From Balanoglossus misakiensis (Eukaryota > Hemichordata), in the NCBI GenBank assembly GCA_040954595.2, contig CM082586.2, positions 7,316,001 to 7,380,000 of the forward strand: a stretch of 64,000 bases of DNA, in the 5' to 3' direction. Positions within the stretch are counted from its first letter, which is position 1, and every line of letters starts with the position of its first letter. Positions 40,470 to 53,818 of the stretch are shown here, one piece after another. The translations under genes and the position numbers were made by a program. Below the pieces are notes generated by a model. The model did not search any database, was not told the origin of the DNA, and saw only the letters and a list, made by a program, of their open reading frames with translations.

Positions 40470-43400
40470 TGGCATGCTGACAGCGACACGGACACCCAAA
40501 CTGACTTCCACTCCAAACTGGTTCCTATACAAGTACACGTACTCCTGCGACACACACAGGTGTCAGCAATCACCGACTCCCGGTATCTCGTTTACGGCTC
40601 CCGGAGGCACTTGGAATCCTCGCTGTTTTCAGTGGCTCTCCCTGTAGCCTGGCACACGAAACAAAACAAACAAGGTGACTTAGATGAATTGTAATGCATC
40701 CATGTATACAGCTACTGTTAAAATGTTCTGCCAAAGACTATCACTGCCTCCGCTGTACAAACACTTTCCAGGGTAATTTACATGACAATACGCGATCAAC
40801 CCTGCGTAGCAAAACAGAGCATTTTTAGATTCGGCGTCTCCCCGTTACATTGCTCCCAAATGACGAAGCAAATATGCTAAGTGTCAGTCTAAATACGGTA
40901 TCACCGTTATATGCACTGTCAACGCCGGACTAAAGGGAGAAACGGGTTCTAACAAAAAACCCTGTTCACACACACAAACGAAAAAAAAATCGCTTGACAA
41001 AAGCCCGGCGATCGGACCAATTGCGTGTGTGTTTTAAGCAATCCGTGAAACACCCACACTGCTGTATTGGGTCTTTTCTTTTCAAGCGATGTATGTCCCG
41101 CGGGTGTGTAGAGCATGCAAAAAGAGAAGGCCGGCTAAGTAAAGGAACCACCGAATACAACTACTGTCTGGTTTCAGTCAAACAGAGAAATCAGGGGAAG
41201 AGTTTTACATATGCCCCGCCCGTGACTTGAATACAAACTCGACAGAAACCGTTACCCTTGCGTCCCCGGCCAACTTCTCCGCTGGACAGGAGTTCACGAG
41301 TGCCCGTTGTTATTGAACACAAACAAGGCCAATTTCACAGGTTGACCCCCTTTTATTTGTTAACCTTGATACATGACACTTGTTTTTAACACTCCTGTAT
41401 CAGATAAAACTCTGACATATTTGCTCAATACGTGTTCCGCTCACAAATTTCAAAGTGTTCCGTTGAAATGTATGAATAGGCAATGGCGGGCAATATTTAA
41501 GAACGCTATAGCCAGTGGAGAAAAACTAATGTATTGATTTTTATGGAAACAAGACAGCGAACAATATGTTTTATTCGCTGTGTCCAAAAAGACGTCCCAA
41601 GCACTTTAATATTTCAAAGAATTCAAAGGTTTTTCAGGATCCTAAAATCTGTGCCCGAGGTACATAACCTACTACCTTTAACCACATACTCGCGGAGAAA
41701 CCTCATGTTTCTTGTCAAGGCTGCACGACAGCTGTTGAAGGACCATTAAACGCATTTAATGAGACGGCTTCGGAATGACAAAGAGGTGCCTCTCTGGCAA
41801 GGCACCTAAGGTGTGTCGCTCAAAGACATTTTGTCACGGAAAACGTCATCTCGAGCGCGGGCAGAAAATGGAGCGAACACTACCTGTACCTATGTTGTAC
41901 GCGAAGGAGAACTTAAACTAAAAAAAATTTAGACCGAAAATAGCGCGAGAAGAATACCTAGAGGTAAACAACGCGAGAGAGAGAGAGAGAGGGAGGGTTT
42001 CGTTACAGCAGACGGTAAACTTTCGCGGTTCCGCACCATTTAGGCGGGAACTCATTAGTGTCGCATTAACGCAAGGTTATAGACCGAACTTCTCTAATTC
42101 AGAGATACTCGATCATGCCACTGATCGATCGTTTTGACAAAATTGTGTCTTAATATCTCCACCGTAATTGCTCAAACTGGTCTACGTTGTATGTAGGGGG
42201 GCTGCGTAGTTGACACCGGCGCCATTTTCTCCATTCCACTTATCTGGGAAGGAGCATTTGCTGAATAGCTTGGCAGAAAAGAATTTGTCTCTCGCATCGC
42301 CTTCTCACATGATGCTTTATGACAACAGTGAAATTGCACCGCATCAAAGATGTTTCCAGTCGGGGAAGCATTGTTTCAAATATGTTAATTACCCTCAAAT
42401 TGATGTGTCGCTTTAAACTGTTATGTAAAAACACACTACCAGCGGAGGAAATGTAAAACTGAAAAATCGATTTCTGAATGTCAAGAAATGTGCTTTTTCC
42501 ACTCTTAAGTCCCCCTTAAGTGTATTTGTCCAGAAACAGTGGCCGTAGTGTAGTTTGCGCTCTATTTAAAGTAAAGATCTTAGAGTCAGGCTGCGAAATA
42601 CAAACACTGAGCGTGGTTTCTAGGGTTTACGGCCCGTTTTGTGATTCCCCCCGCATGTGTGATATAGTTCAGTTGACGTGAAGAAGCGGGGTGGTAATCC
42701 GACGACAGTTCCATTATTGTCTGTCGAACTTCTATTTCTTCTCCATACACGTGCAGTTTCTGCAGTTGGAGAAAAAAATCGCCCTTTCACGTTCTGGACT
42801 TAGCTAAGGGCGACACCTGATTATGTTTTTCACTGCTTGGCTGGCGTCTTGTTTGTTTGCACCATCTGACCACAAAAATCACCAGGCAAGACATTACTGA
42901 CCGACTTCCTAACATCGACTCCTTAATTTCAAATGTTGTCCACAACGAAAGTACCAGCAAAGGGGAACAAAACTTCAAACTGTCAAATCTTTGCTCAGTG
43001 TTCTCCCCTTTGAAAGAACCCCGTTATTTGCCAAAACTTTTACCGTCGAGACCTATCTGGGCAGGAAGCTCCATACTGACATATTGTCCAAAAGTCACCT
43101 CGAAAATAAAATAAACGTGATCAGAGAGGATAGCGGCAAAACAGCTAATTTCCTAACAATAATTGTGTAATATCGATGATTTACTTTCTAGACCCATCTG
43201 ATCTTACCTCTAAGTGGGTAAGCGGCAACTTCTTCACCACTCACGTTGAAGACAGAGCCACAGGTTCTGATCAGAAGTTAACACTACTAATGAAGCCGAA
43301 AACAGACAAACCTATATACCCACACCATCGGCGATCCCGGACAAACAGCCCCGTTAAATTTGTTTAGGATTTTGTTACAGTGGCTGCAGAACACAAAGGG

Positions 43401-46400
43401 AGATTGCTATCCGGCGGAGGACTTGCAATGGATTCAATCGCTCTTAATGGTTTGTAAATTTTGAGCAGAGAAAATATCTCAGGGGCCTCGCTGGTGTGAG
43501 GAGTCGGTGGGGCGGACCGGTCGTTAACGCGGGGCTGTGGATGACTTAAACTGACCCCGGGAAAGATTCTGGAATGAAGAGCGGCATTTAAAGTTACAGC
43601 CACTGGATGTGATGTTTTTAGTCTTTGTGGCAAGTGAGACGGGGAGGCGTTTCTGGAATCACTGAGCTCGCCAGTCAATCAAAAACGCAAACCACGTCGC
43701 GGTTCCGCGCTCAAATTACGGCTACCCGAATTCCTCGCCTCCATCGCACAATTAGCACCCAAACACGAAAGCAGGCTACCCCTGAAAAGTCTCTTGTTGC
43801 AGCCAGAAATGCAAAAGAGCGCGCAATTGTAGTCGGAGCGGTCTCTAAGGCCCGGCGAGGGTTTCTTTCGCGCATTGTGGGAAGCTCATCAAATCACCGC
43901 GCCGACCGACATTGTTCAGTGGTCGTCCCAAGCATACTGGCGATAATGCTTTTACGCACATCGTAGAATATACTTAGAAGACGAATTAAGGATATCGCCA
44001 CAGTCTTTGACTGGAGTGGGTGATTTCCATCGAACAAATACTTAATTATATGTGCACCCCGAGGGCCAATTTCGCCCACTTTAAAGAACGCATGGGTGCA
44101 AACGAGGTTTGGCGGGTAAACAATAAAACAGACCTGAGCGAGTTTCAAAACAGGTTAAAAGAAAAGGAAATATGCGATTCTTCAGAAATGTTACGTCATT
44201 CGTTATACTCCGCGAACCAATCTGAGCATATCACGATCAGTACATTCCTGAGACAGACTTCACATTGAGAAGTGAAAGTTGGTTGAAATTGGACTTTGTC
44301 AATGTGTTCCTGATAAGAGTCTGTCCTCACAATGTGCTCTGCGTGTAAGAGTGACTTCTCAGCTAGACCTCGTCTGTTAGGCCACCACACAATTTTCTCC
44401 GGCCCACAATGATCGTTAAAACTTCCAAGTATATACACTATATTTATTCACTTCCACCTAACGTAACCTCAAAGAGACATTTAAGAACTTTTACAGTCAA
44501 TAACTGAGCTAACAGTCATCGAAATAGTATTTCACCAAGGTGAACGTTTTCAAGTTGTAGGGCAAGTGTCTTTCGCGCCGATATGCACCAGTGAGCGACG
44601 TCGACAGATGCTGTAATTTTCGTTCTGCCCACGAAACATCGCGGGACATTACACCCGCCATGTCACGCCCGACCGACCAAGGCATGACTTTTCAAAGAAT
44701 GACAAGGTGCCCCAACTTCATCTGCTTGTTGAGTGCACGGTTGATGTACCCCTTTCAAGCATCTGCTCTCCACTCGAAGTTATATTGTCGACCTTAATTC
44801 ACGGACCCCGTATTTGTTGACTCCTACTCAGGCAGCAGAAGTTTTGCATTTGGCAAAATGTTAAACTTGGGCGATTTTTTTAAGATCATGAAGTCTACCC
44901 TGATGTTACTTTCTTGACCACATATGGTCACTGTGAAAGCTACCGGTCACTGCCCTTGTATAGGTACACTAATGTACCAAGGGCCCGACAAAGGCAAGCA
45001 ATTTGTTTAATTGGATGAACGTAACAGTTTCCTGTCCCTTCTTATTAGTAATTAGGCAAACCTGGTTAATTATCCCCATTTACCACCCCATTGTTCCTGG
45101 AAGTGTCCGTGAGACAATGACGTGTAACTGTATCCATTTGTCAGTTTCCATGGATACTGACATAAACAATAACACGGGTCCTTTGTGACGCCAGAAGTTT
45201 TGTGGGCGACACTGATTCAGAGATGTCACGCAGATTAGTCCTTGTAGTATCCAGACTCCGTTTCGCTTCGGTGCTTCTCGAAAACCGACCTCGTTTGTCA
45301 GCTCCTTAATCCTAGTCTGAGACAAGTTCTTATTTCTTTTTGACAAATTTGCTCTCACTGTGAAGGTTAAGATTACGAACTTTTGAAGTTTAATACATGT
45401 AAACTAAACGCATTCGCTCTAATTTGAGAAGAAATCGCGTCTCAACGAATGTAATTATTTGAAAGAAAACGAACTTCAAAGTTCTTGTGTTCTATGTACA
45501 CTTACTTCACGCCCTTTATTTGAATCCGTTTGCAAAAGAACATAGATGACTCACTCTTTTCATTGTCAATTTGCTATTTTATGTTGATGGCATTGATATC
45601 CCGGCAAATCATTACAAAAGACAAACAAACAACTTGAAATAAGACAATCGTCACGGAAGAAGCTCTCATAATTTTGACAATCACCTGAACTACAGTGGTG
45701 GTTGAATTGCATACCAGGCCACGTTTGAATTCCTTTACTGTTGCGGTTCAAAGTACTTTCAAATTATACTACAAGCAGCCGTCTTATCAGAAATTCTTCG
45801 TGTTTATAAACTCAGCTATCGGTTGCTACTTCACTTGTACCGTAGACGAGAATGTAAACACGGCCACGCATCCCATTCAGACGTCGTTGTGCTGTTTCTT
45901 CGACTGCCAGCTTACACACTGGCGGAACAAAATAACATTTGTGTTGGGCTTTGTCAGCTTTGAACGCTTTGGATATTGGCGGGAAAGCGAGCAGGTCTGT
46001 GGAGTGCAACAAGTCCCTAAACCCGCGTCCATTTTCACGGGTTTTCGTCACTAAAGACTTACACTTCCAATTATGACGGAACGACAATTTTGGGCACAAG
46101 CAATTTCCGTAATAAAACCCCCTTTCAAAACAGGCTTCGTTTTGGCCAACAGTAACTGAACAGCTGAATTGTCCCCCCCCCCTTTGTTTACCATTAAAAA
46201 GTTCCTTGCGCAGACAAAGGATCCGAATCTATAGAAATGCCCCCGTCAACAAACACGGGCCTTTAATTCATGGTCCTAATTGCCCGAATTGTAATTATTC
46301 TGTTATTTTAAGTAGCTTCAACAAATAAATAAACACATAAACAAAGACCGGGCGTGATGCCAAATCCCTTGTAAAATGTGTATTTTCCCAACGTGTACCC

Positions 46401-47940
46401 CTTTCCTAATTGCTCTACGATCATACATTAACGTTACCTAACGCTACCAAACTCTAAGTAGCTTGTTTACTGTATTGATGAACGTCCACGCACTGTTTAT
46501 CGACTGGCCACCCCGAAGTTTACCGAACAAGACAATCCGAAAGGCACACCAAGAAAACGGGATACAGTTACTATTTTCGTCGCTTTGTTTGCGTCCACCG
46601 ATTGAAATGGGTCGTTCCGTACACAAAATTACCAAGATCATTAAACCTTAAGTAGGGCACTCTACTAAAAAGGTATACGTAACCATAATATATTTACATG
46701 ACATAAGATACACTTTCCATTACATGAATACGCTGCCGGTTTGTTATTAAGACTCTGAGGACATGGGGAATCGATTTGCTAAGAGACATTGTATTGGATC
46801 TTGGTCTTTATGAAAATTAACATAAACATTAATACAGATCAATACCTAATAACCAACGTGAAAAACACGTGCCTCTCTGTGTATTTTATCATTATCATAT
46901 TTGGTTATTTTGCGTCATACATAAACAATCGCGCATGTGTCTGATCGCGTGCGCTGGTTGACGGGACCATCATCGCCCGCCAAGTTCTCGCCAAACTTTC
47001 TCTTAGTGTAGACTTCACCTGCTAACCAGCCCCTTGTGGCAATTGTCAGATATGTCACAACATTCGCTTAGCCATGAAGGAAAATCCTACAATGCTCTTA
47101 ACGTTTCATTGTTTCAGGATTTCGCGTTTGCCAAGTACAGAGGCAAGACCAATTTATTTGGACAGGGCTTACTTTCGGAGCTGTTGTGTTTGAACTAGAT
47201 TTGGCGTTCTTTTTTTAAAAACCAGTTGACTTAGCCTCGACTTTGAGAATAAAAAAAGCCTCATACGGACTGGTTTCTTCTGACAATCGCGCAGGTGTCG
47301 CTGATAGAGTTGGTTTGTGTACACACAGTGGTCGTTGGCGCGTCTTTTGATCAGTGTTTGGTAGAGAGTGGTTACTTTCATGGTGAGTTTTGGCGTTTTG
47401 TCAAACTTTTTGACGAAACACAGTCCTGGACTGGACGTGGCAGGACCGTACACTCACTGTACGGCCACGTGTTTGCAATGCCAACAAACGTTCGAGTGCT
47501 GTTCGCAGGAGTTGACTGCGGTGTGTTATTTTCACACGCTCAGAAAACAGCGGCGCGATTATCATGACAATAGGTGTTGAGTACAGTCGTTCGGTATCTG
47601 AACCGGATTGGACGACACAAATGCGTCACCACCTGGTAGTGGTTACTGACCAATCCGATTTTTGTGAGTCTGATAGTATTAAGATTAAGTAGCTAATCAC
47701 CATTTTAGATTAAATGAACACCTGTAATGTAACTTCTACTCGTCTGATTGGCTAAGGTTGAACACGTGGATTTTACACGTGGCACGTTTTTAGCATTCAC
47801 GGTACGACAACGGAAAGTAAAGCTTATGACGAGTGGAAGCGACAACGAATTGTTCGTTACGCAAATAACACATTGAGAAGTTCGAATGAAAGTGGTTCCG
47901 GTTACCATGATGAAGAAAACTGACCATTAATGTTGGCGAC
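40470..47940. other. Long stretch without a recognised gene
   Basis: Open frames up to 119 codons occur on both strands but have no domain, no partner exons and atypical composition. A GAGA-rich run lies near 41,970. Stretches at 44,990-45,180 and 46,240-46,320 contain dense ATTA/TAATTA motifs around TTATTAGTAATTAGG and resemble conserved non-coding elements. An imperfect inverted repeat with AACCGGATTGG and CCAATCCGATTT lies near 47,600-47,665. Confidence 0.5.
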
Positions 47941-47952
47941 TTATTTGGTAAA

Positions 47953-50900
47953 ATGGAAGAAAACTGGACACCAGTAGAAAGCAATTTCTTAGTCTCAGAG
48001 TCCCCGAATGTCCGAGCCCGCATGGCGCCGCCTCGGCCACTGTGTGAGTATGAAATATTTTACTAACTACAGTTTGAGATCAACTTCAGCCACACGATGT
48101 AGTGTGGTGTGGATGAACACTCGTCGCTTAAAGGGGTGCCGAAGTTCTGGTGATGATAGACAGTGAATTTGAGATGTCTGACAGCGGCAAACAGCGAGTT
48201 GCTTACTACCGTAGCTTCTAGGTTTGACATCTGGCAAGCCAGACTAGTCGACTTGTCTTTAAATTATAACTTCTTCAACTTGTTTTCTAATGTTGGCAAC
48301 TTCAAAAAGCCGTGTGAACTTTTGATGTGTTTATGGATGGTTTTATAATGCTGTTTTTATCGCTGAGCTGGTTTAATTCTTTTGGCAAACGCAAATAATT
48401 ATTTATTGGCACCATAAGCAATAAAGTTATCATTAGATATTTATTGGGTCTCTTGGTGTTGGTAATATTACTTCTGTCGAAGATTCAAACAAATACAATC
48501 CCTACCATACTGACAGATTGTCCCCATAAATGTCTAATTTTAGCCTGTTGTCTACCAAAAATAGCCCAACGAGGTCGTTATCCGGTAATCAAGTCACCCG
48601 AGTCCAAGGAACGGCGAACGTGCGTGAAATTTATAACAGCCAAATCAGTTTACCTGGTCTGCCGATTAAGAGAATTGTTGACAGATTCGTTGCCTGGTAA
48701 CCAATACTGTGTGGCTTCGTCTGGGATGGGATTCTCCATGGACAACACTCTGTACGTGATGAGCAGTAACGAAAAATGGTAAGTGATGTTAGAGTTCTTG
48801 ATCGGTGTAGTTAGACGTTTGTCAATTTCCTAAAACCGGCCTTTGTCCAACTTGGATACAACATGTAGTTGCCACGACTCCAGTCAAGTATGATGCTGGT
48901 TAGGTCATCGCGACCTTGCCGCATTTTATATCAGCTATGCTTGATGCGGTCAGTGACAGGTTATTAGTTTTGTGTTGTGTTCACCATCGAATCTCTAGGC
49001 TCTAGGAATACGAGATCTTTTTTTTAATGGGGTGTCGGGTTGCGGCTATCAATGTTCGCTGCCAGCAAAAAATAAGTCTCAATTGGTTGTTGTGTGCTGT
49101 ACCACAAAAGAAAAAAATCAGTTTCCTTTTGTTACCAAACCGTGATGTAATGTCTCCCATAAAGGTTACGTCATCGTAACATTTTTGTGTCAAGCCTGAC
49201 CTGCGGTTGAGACACCTGACACGTCAATATGCAAAATAATAATTTCTATAACTATAACAATAGTGTTACCGCACTATTGTGGTTTCTGCGCGCATCTGCG
49301 CGTGGGTGAGCGTGAGCGCGTTTCTTGTGTGCATCCGTGGATATCGCCTATCTCCGTTGCACGGCAGGGATCGACCGGAGTCTGAGCCGTGCACAACGAT
49401 AAAGAGACAATGATTGATCTTATCGCTCAGTATAGGAAGACTAATTGAACCTAATTTAATCCCGGTCATGAGACACAGTAATAAAGTAAAGCAAGAAGCC
49501 GGGTGCAACTTTATTTATAGATTCTATGTTTAAAAATAACTTAAATGAGGGTTAATTTAGGATACGCGGCTTCCAGAGTCGTGCAGTCTGCAGTCTCAAA
49601 GGTCGCGCCAGTAACTGTTGGGTCGGTAATCAAACACATCCCAGCCTTTATCGAGATCCCTATAAATGTGTGAACTTGGAAGATGACGAAGTTGTCGACA
49701 TTTTGTTCAAAACTCCTTTTCGTGAAATATCCAGACATCAGTGACTATTGCATGTGCCATGATTACACTTTCTTATAAAAAAAATTCACATGGAAAAAGA
49801 AAACTATCCACAAAGCAGAAAGATAGGCCACCTAAACTATATATACAGGGCGAAAAAATCACAGCAGTGAAAATGATGATACATGTATCAAGTTCTCTGA
49901 GAGAAAGGTTGATGTGCGCCTGCGTGAACTGAAGGTGACGCGACCTTTGAACGATGCAATCAATACCCCTTTTCTGAAAATTCAAGCAATTAATAGTGTA
50001 TTCTTAGTGCGATCACCGAGTCGAAGAGTTAGATCCACCCTCTAATGGAAGCTAAAACCCCCAGACTGTGGACGGGACACCCACCATTGTTGACGGTGTC
50101 CACATCAATGAGCAATCGACATATTTTGACACCGTTCGGTGACCTCCCCCGAGGGGAGTGTCGCGGGTTTGCCGTCCTTAACAGGTTTCCGTTTACCTAG
50201 GCCGGGTTAGGCTGTCTGCGGCTTACTTTTGGCCGAATCTCATTTCATTAAATGAAATCTGAATAGGCCAAAGTTACAGCGTTACTGAAAAAGAACCACG
50301 TTGGCTTTTGGAGACTAAACATATTAAACGGATCGCGGCTTTTGCGCCGTAAAAGATCACCGTGTCACGTGACATCTCTTCAGACCGTGAGAGAATGACG
50401 CTAGCAAATATTTTAGCGTTGGACCACTTGTAAAATGGCTAATCGCCCCAGCACCGGGTGATTTTCGCCCGCTGGGTTGACACACGGGCCGTGTTTTCTT
50501 TGCGAGCAAAATTCTCCACAATTGCCTCCCTTTGTTGGCGGGTATTGACACTTCCTACCGACAGAAAACCAAGTATGCCGGGAAGCGAGCGAAAATAAAC
50601 GTTAAACAAAGCCCGGAACCCTGAAAAGCCGTTCTACATGCAGGACGATGTTTGGAAACCCCAGATGTTTGGTCGGTCTTTTGGATTTCTTAAGTCAGCG
50701 TGAAGAGAGGTGGAATTTCCGAGCCTTTGAGCGGAAATATGTTTATGGATTGCTTCTTCATCCATTTAGGTGCCAAGCAACGAAAACAACAAACAAACAA
50801 ACAAATACACGCGTCTATCCGCGAATGATATGATGGCCGTAAAGCCTCTGTAACAAGTAGTTTACCTCCACGCCTCCACGTAGGCAAGAAACTGACTTGA

Positions 50901-51150
50901 CCCATCCTTGTACGCTTACCCATTGCGGACACCTGGTACCACTACCAGCAGTGGTTCAAGACGATGGTGTAATTGCCATTTTTCTCTCATTTCTTTCTTC
51001 GACCTGGTAATTAACTTACCTTGAATGATATTGATTATTGGACCTGATTTGGTGTCTGATTGATTTGCATTTGCTTATTGTAACGTGTAACCGTACACGC
51101 ATCTTTCTGCTTCCGTCCGCCCGACCGTTTGCCTGTCTGTTAATATCCCG

Positions 51151-51208
<58 letters not shown>

Positions 51209-51673
51209 TGGATTGATGATTGACTTTGTTTGCTTCATTATGAAACTTCAGCTTTCCCCCAAAATACCAGTGCGTCGCTTCTATAAAAGCTCCAACACCT
51301 CGGGTATTTATTTTGTCTCGCAAAAGCGCAATTACGTGCATTCATTTGCGATTTCACACTCCAAAGGAGCCGTCCCCCGACTAAAATGCAAACTGCCGTT
51401 TAGGTGTACTTAGTATAAACCGAACAACCAGCGGGTGTCATTCATGTTTTGCTCGGACAAACCTTTGATTCGTCCCGTAGGTTGTGGCCAGTGTTTTGTT
51501 GTCACTGTGCTCGCAAATTGGTCCCCAAGGTTGAGAAAATAGAATATTGCATTGTAATGAACCGCTGGGAGAAATATTTCATGTCTGGGCGATTCGACGT
51601 GTTTACTGTTGGGCAGATCACAATAGGCAATCACGCATGCCCGAGCGAACCGAAAATTAAATTAAAAGTCTAA
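47953..51673 (+). CDS. Tentative three-exon orphan gene
   Basis: Exon 1 (47953-48043) starts at an ATG in strong context (AAAATGG) and ends at T|GTGAGTA. Exon 2 (48544-48778) follows TCTAATTTTAG and ends at TG|GTAAGT, with an open frame throughout. Exon 3 (51481-51673) follows CGTCCCGTAG and ends in TAA. Phases agree across both introns, giving 172 aa, and AATAAA lies 104 nt after the stop. No known domain is visible. Exon 2 encodes a Cys- and Lys/Arg-rich stretch; exon 3 has CCHCARK. Exons 1 and 2 are more convincing than exon 3, which is 2.7 kb away. It could be lineage-specific or a chance assembly. Confidence 0.33.
51151..51208 (+). repeat. (GTCT)n microsatellite
   Basis: About 14 uninterrupted GTCT units. 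The open frames that encode SVCL or DRQT repeats across it are artefacts. Confidence 0.95.
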
Positions 51674-51776
51674 AAGTCTGTGGAAACAGTAACGTTTATC
51701 AAGTACTGTGGAATGCCACGATGTGACGAAATCACGACTTTCCCTTATCCTGGTGTTCTAGAGTAATGTTAAAGAC

Positions 51777-51782
51777 AATAAA
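51777..51782 (+). terminator. AATAAA signal after the tentative orphan gene
   Basis: 104 nt downstream of the TAA at 51,673. It modestly supports a + strand transcript ending here. Confidence 0.3.
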
Positions 51783-51799
51783 AAAACACGGTATTTCAC

Positions 51800-53800
51800 A
51801 TGTCCCAGTTTTTGTTTCGGAGACAGTGGTGTTTGACCCAACTTTGAGAATTAATTCATAAACTATGCTAATATTTTACGGTCATTTCAGGGATAAAGAG
51901 TACCGATTTAAATGCTTGCGTTACTCGTGACTTTTGGAATGAATTTAGGCGAAGAATAACAATCAACAATACGGCTCAGCGCCGGAAATGATGAACATTT
52001 CTCAGAGTTAATTAATCGCATGGTGTTCAGAAAGAAATCACCAAAACGCATGTACAATTGTTCACACACAAAAAATCAACATGGTAGTGCCGGTTTGTAA
52101 TATCTATGGTTTTCTCCGAATGTCGTCCCACAAAGTAACACATTAGTTGTAGATTAATCGGTGACGTCGTCATAGTGTTCTAGGTCACGCGGAAATGAAC
52201 TTGAGGGTGATTAAAAGCCGCGGCAGGGTTCCGGGTTCAACAGGTGGTTTCAGGGCGACACGTTCAAGTTCGTGCAGGCCTTCAATTTGACATCCTGATC
52301 GATATGAGCGAAACGGACGCCGCGCGGAGCAAAGGCCGCTTGCTGATTAGAACTAGTTAAAGCTGTGTCCTACAAAAAATGCAGCGTCCTGTTGTGGCAC
52401 CGAGTCAAAAGTTGTAGCGTCCGGCACTTGACTGGTGAGATATGTTGAAATCGAGCGGGGATTCTCGTTCCTGTGAACTTTGGAAGTACGCACCACAACA
52501 CTTTTTTTTAAGTAGGGGAGTCGTAATCTAATGGTTGAGTCTCTTCGAGAGTCCCGAGTAAAGCACAATGCCACGAACTCGACTAAAATCCTTTTCACAA
52601 GCGAAGATCAAATTTGAAGGGCATTGACTTATGACGTATGCGGCTTTAAAATGTCTACATCGGAATATTCATGACGTCAACAGAGAAAAATTCCGAGGGC
52701 ATCATAATGCCATTTCGTCTCAATTCGCGTGGACGATAGCGCCCTACGGGTGCCCGCGACACACTGAAAAACAACGGTCTAATTACAGTGGTAAATAGGA
52801 CCATAAACCTCCCTAGGGTCTGTACGCATTGTGTCAAGTCCACTCTAATAAAATTAGGTAATGGTTCCATTCTGCTCTGTAGGTGGAAAAACAATGCAAG
52901 GAGAGCGCGTCACCCATTATTTTCAGTTCAAGTGAGTTGATTCTATTTGACCGACAATTTCTGGTTTCCTGTTGACAATCAGAACCGCAAAAGTTATTCT
53001 GTTACTTCTTAGAAAAGATTTGTTCTTTCGGGCAATTTAAACTTGACCGCGTCCGGCATTCTTAGAATTATCAAAGTAATAGTAATTTGACGACAATGCA
53101 AATCTTACCATGTCATATCACATTAAAGACGACGCGATAGGAAGTTACTAAATGAAAAAAAGAATATTTAGGGCCGCCGCTTTTTCACGGATCTTTTGAA
53201 AGTCCAATACCTTAATTAAACTGTGTATACATTTTTTTTTCTCAATCATATACTAGTATCGTTTTGGCCATTCTCCTGGACGTTACAGTGTACAATAGAA
53301 CAGTTGCGAGTTCCGTCTCAGCTGAGTCTTGGCTACCTTTTATCTTTACTATTAGCGCCCTCACATACCAATTTTGCAAAGAGCTTTTGTTTTTATTCAG
53401 CAGTTCCTACTTATTTTCTAACGTATACGTTGAACTTCACCAGGACGGTCTTCAAGGAGTGACGCGTTCTCGTTGTTGATTCTTCCCGATAATGTAGACT
53501 TAGACCTAGGAAAGGTTAAATCATATGTTCGGGGATTATTTCCTGATGGGCGCATCACAACCTAGGACGTCAAATAAATTCAGTGGGTGTCTAGATAAAC
53601 GTTATATGAACGTAATTGGTGGTAACTGAACACAATATTGGTCAGACAATTGTCCGCCTTTAACGTTTGTAAATAAACGTCTGCATATTAAATTCAAAAT
53701 ATTAGAATATAAAATATTTGTAATATCATAATACAGACCAACACATAAACATAGTCAGTAAACAGTCATATCCAGTTGCACGGTTTCATTAATGATACGG
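51800..53800. other. Intergenic stretch, no gene seen
   Basis: Lies between the tentative + strand gene and the 3' end of the minus-strand SLC22 gene. Short frames only. TTTATT at 53,392-53,397 (AATAAA on the minus strand) could end the SLC22 transcript about 420 nt past its stop. Confidence 0.45.
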
Positions 53801-53818
53801 TCACGAAAAAGAAAAGTA

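Noticed and set aside
43364-43966. Overlapping 104- and 113-codon frames
   Set aside because: No domain, opposite strands overlapping, basic low-complexity content typical of chance frames in GC-richer DNA.
45695-46054. 119-codon + frame
   Set aside because: Overlaps a 95-codon minus frame; no start context, splice partner or recognisable motif.
51038-51341. Frames encoding SVCL or DRQT repeats
   Set aside because: Direct translation of the GTCT microsatellite.
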